A stretch of 64,000 nt of DNA from contig CAUWAG010000018.1 in assembly GCA_963556695.1 (NCBI GenBank), positions 2,046,001 to 2,110,000 of the forward strand, read 5' to 3'. The stretch comes from Anthostomella pinea. Its lineage: Eukaryota; Ascomycota; Sordariomycetes; Xylariales; Xylariaceae. Every line of letters starts with the position of its first letter. Position 1 is the stretch's first letter. The position numbers were made by a program, and so were the translations under genes. Shown piece after piece: positions 1 to 11,407 of this stretch. The notes beneath the pieces were generated by a model, which worked only from the letters and a program-made list of their open reading frames with translations, ran no database searches and had not been told where the DNA came from.

Positions 1-493
1 GCTGAACAAGTGCCGCGTTGGTGTAATCGAGTACAGCCCACACGGGGACCAGATCCTCCAATTGCCGACGAGCTTGTTCAACCACGCCATCCTGACCAGT
101 AAGGACGATTGTCATACGCGACAGGTCATCCACCTCTGTGTTACATACGACCAGCGAGTCGATGTTGAAGCCACGAGCGGCCAGAATACCAGATACGCGG
201 GACAGCACACCCGGCTCGTTCTGTACCAGGCAGTTGAGGACATGGCGTTTCGGCGGGGTCATGGAGGGAGTCGGGGTTTCGTAGAGGATGTTCGAGACGG
301 CTGCCTGAGCGGACCACGATGACGGCGTGCCCTCGGTAGGTAGCGGCGCTTGGCGGCGACGCAGAGCCTTGTAGGCAATGGCGGACGTCGCGGTGCTATT
401 CGAGCTCCATCTGGTCGAGACTTGAGGGACGGCCCGCAGGCTCGCCGCGGCGGTTCGCAAGCAATTGGCTTGGGTTAATGAACGGGACGCCAT
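1..493 (-). CDS. ILV6: Acetolactate synthase regulatory (small) subunit, 5' part
   Basis: This is the N-terminal part of the mitochondrial regulatory subunit of acetohydroxyacid synthase, which activates the catalytic subunit (ILV2) and confers valine feedback inhibition in branched-chain amino acid synthesis. The reading frame is open from the ATG at 493 to the window edge without an intron. It starts with a Ser/Arg/Ala-rich presequence typical of mitochondrial import (MASRSLTQANCLRTAAASLR). An ACT domain follows, with the family signature LNCLVQNEPGVLSRVSGILA and then ARGFNIDSLVVCNTEVDDLS. The C-terminal part lies outside the window. It is divergent from the KH-domain gene, with about 610 bp between the two starts. 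The family call is very secure; the start is chosen because the presequence begins exactly there. Confidence 0.95.
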   Translation of the reverse strand, partial: MASRSLTQANCLRTAAASLRAVPQVSTRWSSNSTATSAIAYKALRRRQAPLPTEGTPSSWSAQAAVSNILYETPTPSMTPPKRHVLNCLVQNEPGVLSRVSGILAARGFNIDSLVVCNTEVDDLSRMTIVLTGQDGVVEQARRQLEDLVPVWAVLDYTNAALVQ

Positions 494-1106
494 TATGCTG
501 ATGGCCGGTGAGAACTCGAGAGCTCCCTGATGAGATTTGGCGGACCTCGAAACCTCAAGTTGGGTTGGCGGGTTTCAATGGGTAAAGTTCTCCTCCACCT
601 TGACTCACTTCAGAGGCGCAAAAAAGTTGGGTGCGCCAGAGCTTACCTACGGTGAAGGGGCCGTCGTACATGTGTAAGTGTTTGCTGCGAAATCGGAGCT
701 CCAAGCTTGGCCCCACATCCCACCTGCATCCAACCAGCTGCATGCCCGTCGAATGGAAGGAAGCCTCGGGTCGGACTATGCATTCTGCCGCCGCCGTTCC
801 TTCCTCACCTGCACCAACCTCCAGGTCCCCTAGCCCCGTCGGCTCCACCTGCCACCTGCCAATCAGCGTGCCCCATAATGGACGTTACTTCCTAGGCTGG
901 AATTCGAATTTCTGCATCTTTTGCCGTTCCCACTTTGGCTTCACAATGCAGAATTCCAGTTGACTTCTATTGCAAGCTGCCCACCATTATTCATTCACCT
1001 TTCGAGCACCTGAAGTCCTGTCTCGTGTGCAGCTCTACTTCGTCACCCGTATAACTAAACACAGCTACCAGACAACTCACCCTCGACCAGTTCACACCGA
1101 GCCACC
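494..1106. other. Divergent intergenic region between ILV6 and the KH-domain gene
   Basis: This roughly 610-bp stretch lies between two divergent start codons and should hold both promoters and 5' leaders. I see no supported gene; the short ORFs on both strands have no family resemblance and overlap one another. No specific regulatory site was assigned. Confidence 0.6.
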
Positions 1107-3121
1107 ATGGACGACACCGAACGACGCAGCGCAAAACGGTCGCGATTCGACCAGACCGAGCCTGAGCCTCGTCGCTCTCGATTTGATCGCAGATCTCGTT
1201 CGCCTCATGCAAAGAAGCCCGACAACACGCGCGACCGTAGCCCTACGAACAAAGATGCAGATAGCGCAGCGACCGAGCCAAAGAGAGCTTCTGAGGACCC
1301 TGCAGCAGCCGCAGGTTTGTTTCTACTTGTCCCCTCATAGGAGCTCCGCCTGTCTAATCCAACATCACAGCTGCCGCCGCCGCCAAGATTAATGCGCAAA
1401 TACAAGCGAAGAGAGGCGTACAGCATGTTGACGTTCCGCCCATCAAGTCGACCTCTTCCGCATCTCCCGGTCCGGGCCAGAGCCCAGCACCCCCAGCCAA
1501 CATCAATGGTGAAGTCTACGTCTCCGATGGCGACTACATCAAGGACATCGAAGTCAACGACCTGCGAAACCGATACCTGCTCACCAAAGGATCTACACAG
1601 AAGATGGTAAATAAGACCCTTGGAACTTTCTACTGATTCACTCCAGAGTTCCCAGCCCCCATGACTGGTGGTTCTTCTCCAAAGTGTTTATTGTCGTGTG
1701 CGAACAGTCCTGCTTACACTGAAGCGTGCTAGCTCGCACACGAGTCCGCTCTGTGGCATCTGCTGACCTACCCTGCTTGATCTAGATTAAAGATGAAACC
1801 GGAGCTGGTACGATACACCTTCCAAGTTATTGTTGATTTACTATGACAGAGCACATGGTTGACTTTTCAAGATGTCACGACGCGCGGGAACTACTACCCC
1901 GACAAGAGCATGGCGACGCCTACGGTAAGATGAGTCCTGCCAAGCTGAGAGTCCAGAGCTAATGTTTCCCAGCACCCGCCCCTGTACCTTCACGTAACGA
2001 GTACTTCGAAAGCGGGGCTTGACCTAGCCATTCAGAAGATCGAGGAGATGATGAAGCAGGAGCTCCCGAATCTGGTAGACGAGCGTAGGTTTCGACGTCG
2101 TGATCAGGAGCAAGTCGAGCGTGACGAGTTCGGACGCGTAAGTCGCATCACGCCTGCTGATGACTTGCTGTTGGATAAAGATCCCTGCTAACTTCGAGCA
2201 GCGTAAATGGCCTGAGGCGAGAATACCGATCGATCTCGAGCCTGTCCAAGGCTTCAACCTAAGAGCTCAAGTTGTTGGACATGGCGGCTCTTACGTGAAG
2301 CATATTCAACAAGAGACTGGCTGTCGTGTTCAAATCAAGGGACGTGGTTCGGGATATCTTGAGGCGTCGACTAATTGTGAGAGTGATGATGACATGTATC
2401 TTCATGTTGCGTGAGTACCAATATCTCTATAACTCGTGTCATTTTTCGCTAATACACTCCCAGTGGGCCCGACCCAAACATGGTGGAGAAAGCCAAGGAG
2501 CTTTGCGAAGATCTACTCGGCAACGTGAAGGAGCAGTACGAAGAGTTCAAAGCTCGTCCGCCCCGACAACACTATGGTGGTCACGGCGGTGGAGACCGAG
2601 GTGGTTACGGTGGCGATAGATCCTACGGCGGCGACCGGTCTTATGGCGAAAGATCCTACGGTGGCGGCGATAGATATGGTGACAGATCCGGGAGTCAGAG
2701 TCACGCGGGGTCCTACGGCGGCTACGGTGGTTACAACAACTCACCGGCTCCCGGAGCCAATACCGCTTCACCTGCACCGCCCGGCGCTGGCAGTCCAGCT
2801 GCCGCAGCCAGCGATTATGCTGCCCAATACGCCCAGTACGCTCAGCAATATGGTGGGCAAGATCCGTATGCTGCGTATGGTGGTTACGCTGCGTACATGC
2901 AGTACTACCAACAATACTACGCTGCGGCACAAGCTGCCCAGCAGGGCTCGCCGGCCCCTGGAGTGCCTGGTGCTTCAGGCTCTCCCCCTCCGCCTCCTCC
3001 ATCTGAAGCTCCTCCGCCGCCGCCCCCTGGAGGAGCTGCGCCCCCTCCGCCGCCTCCCCCTTCGGGTGGTCCTCCTGGTGCTGGAAGTTACGGCGCTGTC
3101 CCGCCGCCGCCTGGACTGTGA
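1107..3121 (+). CDS. KHDC4: Double KH-domain RNA-binding protein, KHDC4/BLOM7 type
   Basis: Inferred exons are 1107-1314, 1371-1606, 1786-1807, 1872-1924, 1973-2137, 2202-2410 and 2464-3121, giving 516 aa; all joins keep frame at GT-AG borders. The N-terminus is an RS/RD-rich nuclear-type segment. A first KH-like region (about residues 115-210) contains NDLRNRYLLTKGSTQKMI and TGADVTTRGNYYPDK. A second, KHDC4-type KH domain (about 230-325) contains GFNLRAQVVGHGGSYVKHI and GCRVQIKGRGSGYLE. The C-terminus is low complexity: Gly/Tyr/Arg/Asp-rich repeats (about 335-390), an Ala/Tyr/Gln tract, and a long polyproline tail. The human homologue is a splicing-associated RNA-binding protein; a nuclear pre-mRNA role here is inferred by family. 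Exon 3 is only 22 nt. The KH assignment is secure; exact exon borders are by eye. Confidence 0.9.
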
Positions 3122-3741
3122 GTTGACTTGGTCAAAAGCTGGACGGATGGGTAGTGATACCTTGATTGACATTGTGGAGGAGTCGGGGCTTGTCTAATAT
3201 GAACAGTCGGCGGTAATTGATTCAGAAGTGATGGAGGGCTGGGGATGGTAGATTTGTTGTGGTTAAATTAGTCCTTGACAGCGCACTGCCTTCAACCGAC
3301 AGAATGCTCGATTGCAACCCACCCGCGCTCTGCGACTTAGCAGATGAAATAGTGACTCTAGTATCTGAGCAACAGCAATTTGCTACATCTTGGTCTCGAG
3401 TATGATGCTATTTGTCCATTGGGTGAAGACATGCATCGGGCCACCCCACCAGTCCAACTGTACCGCATCTCGAGACCGAAACTCGAGATTCGACGAGGCC
3501 CCTCCTGCCAGTTTAGTGGCCGACCATCGCTGCCTTATCGATAAGTCTTTGCCTAGATACTATGTCAAGTACAGCTCGACATATCGTTGATGCATGTGAA
3601 AGCTGTCAGCTTCCACCTTCGCAGTCTCAAGGTGTTCATTCGTTCATAATGCCACATTGAAGCCTCAGACCTTACCGTAGGTACGAATGTACCTGGCTTG
3701 ACCGAGTGTAGTCTGTATAGTGCTGCCACACACCTCACATC
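3122..3741. other. Intergenic region
   Basis: This is about 620 bp between the stop of the KH-domain gene and the start of the TRAPPC13 homologue. It should hold the terminator of the first and the promoter of the second. No supported gene or recognisable repeat was seen. Confidence 0.55.
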
Positions 3742-4895
3742 ATGAGCCATCAACGATATCCTTCGATTGACCCCAAAGAACCACATTCAGTCTCCTTAAA
3801 AGTCCTGAGGTAAGTTATGTATACCTCCCAGCCCCGACTTCAACTCAACGCGGTCAATGATCTAATCAGGCTACGAACAGACTCTCCCGACCCTCCCTCG
3901 TAGTTCAGCACCCCCTAATCGCACCACTGTCCGCGCCATCCGATCATGCGACGCCCATACCCGCCTCCCTCGCGTACACCGCGACTAGCGACACGAATCC
4001 AGATTCGTTTCTGTTAACACCGATCCTGAACCTGCCTCCCTCTTTCGGGTCTGCCTACATCGGCGAGACGTTCAGCTGCACGTTATGCGCCAACCACGAG
4101 GTCACGCCTAGCATCGAATCCCTATCGGCTACGACGCCCTCCACCCCAAAATCACCGCAATTGACCCCAGCGCAGCCGCCACCCAAGAAGAAGTTCACGC
4201 GCGACGTGCGCATCGAGGCCGAGATGAAGACGCCGGGCTCGAGTGCGGTGCAGAAGCTCCCCCTGCTGCCCGCCGACCCGGCGCCCCCCGGTGGTAGTCC
4301 CGGCGGCGTCGGCACGGACCTCGACCCGGGCCAGACGCTGCAGAAGATCGTTAATTTCGACCTCAAGGAAGAAGGCAACCACGTCCTCGCCGTCACGGTG
4401 TCGTACTACGAGGCGACGGAGACGTCGGGGCGGACGCGCACGTTTCGGAAGCTGTACCAGTTTATCTGCAAGGGGTCGCTGATCGTGCGGACGAAGGTGG
4501 GGGCTCTGCCCGCTGCGGCTGGGGGTGGTGGTGGTGGTGCGGTTTCTGGCGAGGGGAAGAATGGCGAGGGGAGGGGCGAGGGCAGACGCTGGGTCATGGA
4601 GGCGCAGCTGGAAAACTGCTCCGAGGACGTCATGCAACTCGAACGGGTAGGCTTAGATCTGGAGCAGGGGCTCCGATACCGCGACTGCAACTGGGACGTT
4701 AGTGGGAGTTCTAAGCCCGTGCTGCACCCGGGCGAGGTCGAGCAGTGCTGTTTTGTAGTCGAGGAGGTGGCGGACAAAGGTTCCCTGGTGGTGGAGGACG
4801 GACGGATTGCGTTTGGCGTCCTGGGCATCGGCTGGAGGGGCGAAATGGGGAATAAGGGCTTCTTGTCTACGGGCAAGCTGGGCACGAGGGCATAG
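3742..4895 (+). CDS. TRAPPC13: TRAPP complex subunit 13 homologue (DUF974 family)
   Basis: The inferred exons 3742-3809 and 3881-4895 give 360 aa. The first exon encodes MSHQRYPSIDPKEPHSVSLK and its donor is AG|GTAAGT. The acceptor after GAACAG restores the family-typical reading SVSLKVLRLSRPSL. Later landmarks of the DUF974/TRAPPC13 family are FGSAYIGETFSCTLCANHEV, the strand-rich segment LKEEGNHVLAVTVSYYEA, and FRKLYQFICKGSLIVRTKV. TRAPPC13 is an accessory subunit of the TRAPP tethering complex (TRAPPIII in animals), which acts in ER-Golgi traffic and autophagy. A Gly-rich insertion (around residues 255-270) is probably a disordered loop. Length is close to that of fungal members. The family call is confident; the intron border is inferred. 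Confidence 0.88.
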
Positions 4896-7800
4896 GGCGG
4901 GTTAGTGATGGAATGCGGGCTTGGGGGTGGGTACTTATTCGTCTCGTCGGTGTGTGGTCCCTGATACACCGAGGGTGCTGTGATGCCTAGGGGCTTTCGC
5001 GTGAGACTGATACGGAGAATTATCCCCCCTGTTTCACTATCATCGCTACCTGCCCCTGTTCTCGCCTTTATTACTGTGCTCACAGAGACTCAACTTGAGA
5101 GTCTGAAAGCGTGTGCAGAGCAATTTCGCCACGCAAAGCAAATACTTCAAGTCAAGACAATCAGATATCGAGGTCCTCGGCTCTGTTCATCCCCCAGGCG
5201 CAGGCCTCAGTGTCTACTTGTCTGACTCTAGATTACATTTCCCCCGACCCCTTAGTCTGGAGCGGGATATTGGCCCTAGACGAATATGTAAGTTATCCCC
5301 TCGAACGATATTGTCTGTTGATACATGTGCCGCTGGTGTTTAGGAACTTGGAAAGTCTGTATTGGCAAGGCCAGTTCGTCTCAAGCACGATGGTTTTCAT
5401 TGCCTTCCCCTGACATTTTGTCTAGCAGCCGTGGTTATACGCAGCGAACGAAGTCCGTCAAGTAAGGAGAATTGCAAAAGAAAAGGACGCAACGACTATG
5501 CTAAGGTTAGAGGTGCAAGTCTCAATGATGAGTTCTCCTTGGTTATAATCGTCGACCGAGATCCATTCCCTATGCTTGGTTACGGTTACGGTCACGGTCA
5601 CGCACCAAGTACCCGGCTGGAAGATACGAAAGTCTGGAACCTGTCATATAATTACTTCATTCATCAAGAAACACCGACCAGGCCTTGCAAGAGACACCGG
5701 CAACGCACTATGAACAGAGGCACGCCTCTAGTTAGACAGGACCGAAAAATTAACCTTGAGAGAACACATCCGACGTGTTCTCTTGGCGAGGGGAAGGGGA
5801 AGGTGATAGGAAGGGGAAGACATGCTCCCAGTCCAGGAGCTGCAGAGAAGAAGCCTGCTCCGAACCGGCCAGCCGGCGGGCGGCGAAGACAACGACACCA
5901 AGTCCCAAACTCGCAGCGCAGCCAGACCCGTCGCGATTACCGGGCCAGAGGCCTAGGAGACAAAAGGTCCGCGAGTTTCTCCAAGTGCAAACGGCGGACG
6001 GAGGGAGGGTTCTCCTCCTTGCCTATTCCGTTTCGGTCAACCGGTGCGCGGCCGTAAGGCAGGGACCGGCGCCTGCCGGCGACGACAAGTGCTCCGCGAG
6101 GAGGGGAGGAGAAGGCGGAAGGGCTTTTTCGAATGCTTCGCAACTTGCTGCCCGGCGCCGCCCCGTGCACCCCTTAATTTCCTCTCCCCAACCCCCCGTC
6201 CCCCGGACTCTCCGTCACTCTTCGACCGGTAGTGTGGGTCGGCCGAGCCGCGTACGGGCAAGAAATCGTGATGCGCTGACCAACTACTAACTAGGGCGCA
6301 CGAGCGCACCACAGAGGGTGAGCACTGGAAAGAGAAGGGGAGGTGGACAAGGAGGCCCATGGTCATGGTGCGAGATACAGCAATGCAATACCCAGCGCAT
6401 AGCTGGCAGGAGTTGCGTTTCTGAGAGGAGGCCGAATGGGCCATTCGCCTTGGAAGAACCGGAAGAGCCACGATGGGCGTCGATAAGCGCGGTCAGGATG
6501 AGAACAAACGGTCGTTAAATACTGATTTTCCAAGGAATACAAGATTATAGAAGTGATAGAAGCTTATGTCGGGTAGGTACTTGTAGGATTACATATGTAG
6601 CGTCAAAGAAGGAGAGAGGAAATGACCACAGCTGGGCGTATTGTAACCAGAAAGGGGTACATTTACAGTCCATATTAGCAGTTGGATTTATAACCTTGAA
6701 AGATGACTGCGTAAGGAGATTCCCGTGGTTCTCACAACTCAGCGTATACGGGCTGTAAGTCGTCGGCCACTTACCAAGCCAGCGTACGATGAACAAAATG
6801 CAGCAGTTCTGCAGTTGCGCACAAAGTCATGGTGATGTATGGTTCCGATCTCGTGACCAAATGAGCACCATGAATCTGGCTAAACCGCTCGTCCTACTAT
6901 ACATCGTAAGTCCAGTACTACCTGACCTAACAGTCACCAAGTAGAGCCCATCGCAGCTGATATACTGGGCTAAACACGCCACGCTGCACCCCGGGGATTA
7001 AAGGCGCGGACCAATGCAGGTACTGTTTGTCTAGTCATGGTCATGACTCTCGTACTATACGTTAGCTAGTACCGACAGGAAGGGTCTGCCCCTTTAGAAG
7101 CCCGTCCTACCCGTGGTAGTTCATGTCATGGCGCACTAGTCGATGACTCTAGATGATAAAGACGAACAGCGAGGCCGGTGGTGGTGGTGGCGCCATGGTT
7201 TATTGTCAAAATGCCGAAGACTGAGTCATGAGCACGTCGTTTTAGACACGTGTTGCCGGACGCGTTCGTCTTCCGCGACCCTCGGGACACTGGATACGTT
7301 ACATATGCCCTGACCGAGTAGTGTGGTTTTGCGCGTGACCATGGGCGCGGATTCTTGCCAAGCAAAGCGAGGATCTGATTTCAACGTCACGGATCGTGCT
7401 GCCCTGGCTATGGCAAAGCCGGTCCAATTATAGTCATGTCAGCATGTCGTGTGGTCCAGGGTCCACATTGTGTGAGCGAGGGTGAGAAGGAATGGATGGA
7501 TGAAGAAAAAGGATGAGCCGCGTGCTGATGAGCCACGCCTGCTTGCGACCCTGGTAGATCTGTACCAAAGTCGAAGAACAAACCCCGGTCGCTGGGGTTC
7601 GTGACATCTCCATCCTGCCGTGCGACCTTGCAAGGAGGTTTGTGTCTCACACCAACTGAAGAGCTTCTTTGAGTATCCCAGATCCATGCTTGGCATATCA
7701 GCTCCTTGTATATGCCTATATCGCAGCTGGGAAGTTCAAGGTTGTCTAGCGTCCCACGCGAGCGATACCCGAGCGTCTGTGCCACTGTGGTCAGCCAAAT

Positions 7801-10800
7801 AAGGACAGACGATCATCTGACTCCTGAGCAGCTCGAGTCATGATTATTGACTTCTCAGCTTCGTCACGGAGACACGTTCTCCGATATGTACTTCAAATAG
7901 ACAAGCTGTTGGGCGTGGGACCGTTATTCAAACGGCAAGTTACTGGGTTGAGATAGAGGCGCAAACGGTCTTCGGCCCGGACGATATTGATGAAGCGGTA
8001 GACAATGACGTGCAGCATGACCCCTTTCCTAGGTCACACGGGAATGCTCATCCGCTTCAGATGCCGTCCAGCGGGTTGGGGGTAGGTACTAGGTAGGTAC
8101 AGAGCAAAGTCATATGCTATTCGGTTCCAGCTGGCATTGGTACCTACTCCAGACACGAAAGCTGTCCGAAAGGGATGAACTATTCATGGATCGTGACGCT
8201 GGGAGGATTGGATAATAAGAACTCGTATGTGTTTAGTTGACGAACCATATTCTCGTCGTCTTCCGGGCGCTTCTGAAGTTCCGCGGCGGCGTCTTCTGGG
8301 ATTGGACGAGACCCCTGAGCCTGCAAGGGGCACGTACTACCATATGTCCCTCCAGGCAGGTGCCCTCTTCGCTTCGTTCGTGTAATCCGACGGGTGGTTA
8401 GTTTTTCATAGGAGTTAGGTACTGTAGGAATCGTCGTCTTTGAAGTAAGCGAGTCTCTGTGGCAAGTGAAAAGCTCTATGATGTGTTCGGCCGTTTGTTC
8501 GACTCGTTTAGACGGTCAACCGTGTAAGTCGAGATCTACTCGATTACTTATTGTGGCCGGCTGCATATGGCGTGTGGACGAACCCCACGTATCTGAAACG
8601 TTAATGGCTGACATTCGCCTGGGTATCTGCCGTGGCGTCTTCGCACCCCATGTTACCGACTCGTGGATTTGTGGATGGCTGCTGACTTTTCCCTGACCTG
8701 CACGCAGACACGAAGAGGAGGGCTGGCTGGTTGGGCGGTCAGGTACAGTGCGTGATGTGTGCCTGATGTGATGGCAACTCGAGCTGATCAGGCAGTCAGG
8801 CGGCATCTTTATTGATGATTTGACACGTCTACACGTCGACCACCCCTTGCACCAGATCTGCAGGTGTCATTGAGACATGAGGTATGATCACGCACTTCTG
8901 CCACTCTGCCGCTGCATGTAGATGCGCCAAGGCAGAGACGACGTGACAGCCCGATTGATCAGGGGCTAAGCCAAAGCTGCGGACAAAGTGAACTCGTAGT
9001 CTGGATACCTTCAGTAGATTGAGTGTCCGGCGCTGCGACGGTCGGCGATCTATACTAGTAGATGCGGTGTGCGAGTTTTCGGGGTTCTCGTGGAGTCGTG
9101 GACGCGGCCTGATGGCCCCTGATGAGTCTCGAACAGCCGAGCAGCCGTGCAGGCGACTAGGGAGAACGGATTGGTGTGTGCAGCGATGGTGCCCGCGGTA
9201 CAGTACTGCAATGACAGGGAGTATTGGCATTGCCGGCGGCTCACATACGAGATGTCAACTGTCAAATGCATTCGGAACCATGCCGAGAGGTTTCAGAGTC
9301 GTGAGTCGTGATGTGTTCTTCCCCCGGTTTTTCCTTCATCCTTCTCTAGCTCCTCCGCTTGGTAGGAACGGGATGGAATTTGGAAAAGGGGTAAGTATGC
9401 CTATCGTGGGCAGCAAACCAAGTGGGATCTGAGGATGTTTCTCCATCCGGTCTCGACGGCTTGCGTACCTGCAGTAGCTGGGCACCGGTGACCGATATCA
9501 GTGAACTAACGTTAGGAAGGCTGACTGTGGCTGTGGCTGGACCTGGGCGCTGTGAGGGCCTTCGTAAGCACTTTTAACGACTCTGAATGTTGCTGGCGAG
9601 CTCATTACCAGACGGCCGTTATGGGAGTCCGACAGCACAAGGTGGAAGATATTGATGATGATGACGATGATCCTGGATGGTACCTACTTACAAGTTACCT
9701 CCAGTCGGCACCTGCACTTCCAGGTTCCCCACTGGTGGCATTATTCCACTGTCTTATAAGGACATGGAGTTAGCCTCGGGATCCCACCGTTAGACCCCTA
9801 CATGTATCGGCCTGTACCTTAGCTCAGGGTGCCGCAAACACATACTCTACATTGTACCTGATTCATGTAGAGTTGCGGTGCCTGCCAACAGCACCTTAGA
9901 TATGTAGAACTTGGACAGACATCAACGTGTGAATAGGTAAGGTATGGATGTCAAATGTCAAGAGGTGTCTGTAGATGAGTAAATCTACAGGTCGTACGGA
10001 CGCATGCAGCATTTCAATACAGGGGGCAAGCGGGGTTGATACCTTACAGTACATGCCGACACTGACACAAGGGTCCTTGGGCATCGGGCAAAAACCGAGC
10101 CTGGGACTGCCTGGCTATGCCTGCCAAATGGATCAATAATTGCAGGTGGGCTGGTGGGATCATGGGACGGGATGTTATTATTATCAACACGCGCTGGATG
10201 TAGCTCTCCCGCTATCTGAAGCCCCTGGGCACCCCCCTGCGCGCACCCTTAGCCCACCGCTCACAATACACAAATCGAAAGCCGTATCCATCCCGTCACC
10301 CGTCACCCGTCTGCACTTCGTCGCTACAACGCCTTGGAGGGATCACACACCTTTGCATGCCAACGCCCAATACGCTTTTCTTTTGAATGCAGCTGCTTGT
10401 CTCTAGTCCTTTTGATTTTGGAACGTGAGCTGTGGCATCGCATCAATCCATTCAGCAATTCAGTCGAATCGTTTACGTCCTGGTCCTGGTCCTGGTCCTG
10501 GTCCTGTTCTGCTCAGTCCGGCTTCTCAATGTCCAACGTCCAACGTCCAACGTCCCAATCTCGAGTCTTCGTCGCCCCTTGTCGCGCTTCCGCGTTCCGC
10601 ATTTCCACCCGAGAGACAACGGCGCAAAGGGGGCTTGCCTGCCGTGACCTTCCTGCAGCTTGCTCAACGCACCGCATAAGTGGTCTGAGGACCAGTTTGT
10701 TTTAGCTGCACATCGCACATCGCACATTGCACACAGCACACAGCACACAGCACACACATACGCCACTCGTATCCACCGCGACGACGGTGTCCTTTCCCGC

Positions 10801-11407
10801 CGCCGTAAAAGCAGAGAGGCCATACACGATACAATACCAGCACCGTCTGTCTCTGCACGAAGAGACCGCAAAACTACCGACGCGATACACCAACAGATCG
10901 AGGAAAAGGGTTGTGCGACGGCCAAAGGGTCCTCTGACAACCTACAGGTAACAGAACCTGACACCCGCCTCTCGTCCCGAGTCCACGCCGATGAACGACA
11001 TATCTCTCATTTAGCAACCTACTTGCTTGACACCGACGACACCCTCTACAACGAAACATTGGGCCGTCTTGCTTCAGGGCGAGTCCCGGGTACGCCCACC
11101 GTTAATCACCGCTACAACGAAGGTACCTCTAACTTCACCTGGCACTCATTCGTCTGCGTTGTGATAAAAAAACCTGCGTCGGCCACTCATATCGAAGTCG
11201 CCGGTTCTCAAAGACAAAGAAATAACTCTCGCAGCTTAAAAGTGTAAAGGCCGGCATTCTTGCCAGACCCCTGACCGGCGCTCGCTAAACTTCCTCAATG
11301 ACATCTTGACTCGTCTCTGCAATTTAAAGAACTTGTCTAATACCTTGCTCGCTCAGGGGCAACGAATTCTCTGGGAACAATCAAGACCGCCACTGGCTTG
11401 CGATGCC
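4896..11407. other. Long gene-free interval (about 6.5 kb) upstream of the DENN gene
   Basis: No ORF here shows family resemblance, consistent codon structure or an assembled exon chain. The longest open frames (around 5362-6290 and 10660-11247) are Arg/Ser/Pro-rich or repeat-driven and conflict with overlapping frames on both strands. About 5.8-6.2 kb is GC- and purine-rich; about 10.4-10.8 kb carries short tandem repeats. The 3' end must hold the promoter and 5' leader of the DENN gene. I cannot exclude a lncRNA, an upstream non-coding exon or a decayed gene. Confidence 0.5.
10479..10757. repeat. Three short tandem repeats in the DENN gene leader region
   Basis: Three microsatellite-like runs lie within 280 bp. 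A CCTGGT hexamer is repeated about 4.7 times (10479-10506). A CGTCCAA heptamer is repeated about three times (10531-10555). From about 10708 there is a CACATCG/CACAGCA-type 7-mer run ending near 10757. They lie 650-930 bp upstream of the DENN start codon, so they may be in the promoter or the 5' leader. Confidence 0.75.

Noticed and set aside
5362..6290. Open frames of 171-231 aa in the GC/purine-rich stretch
   Set aside because: They overlap frames on the other strand, have Arg/Ser/Pro-biased composition and resemble no family; more likely a composition effect.
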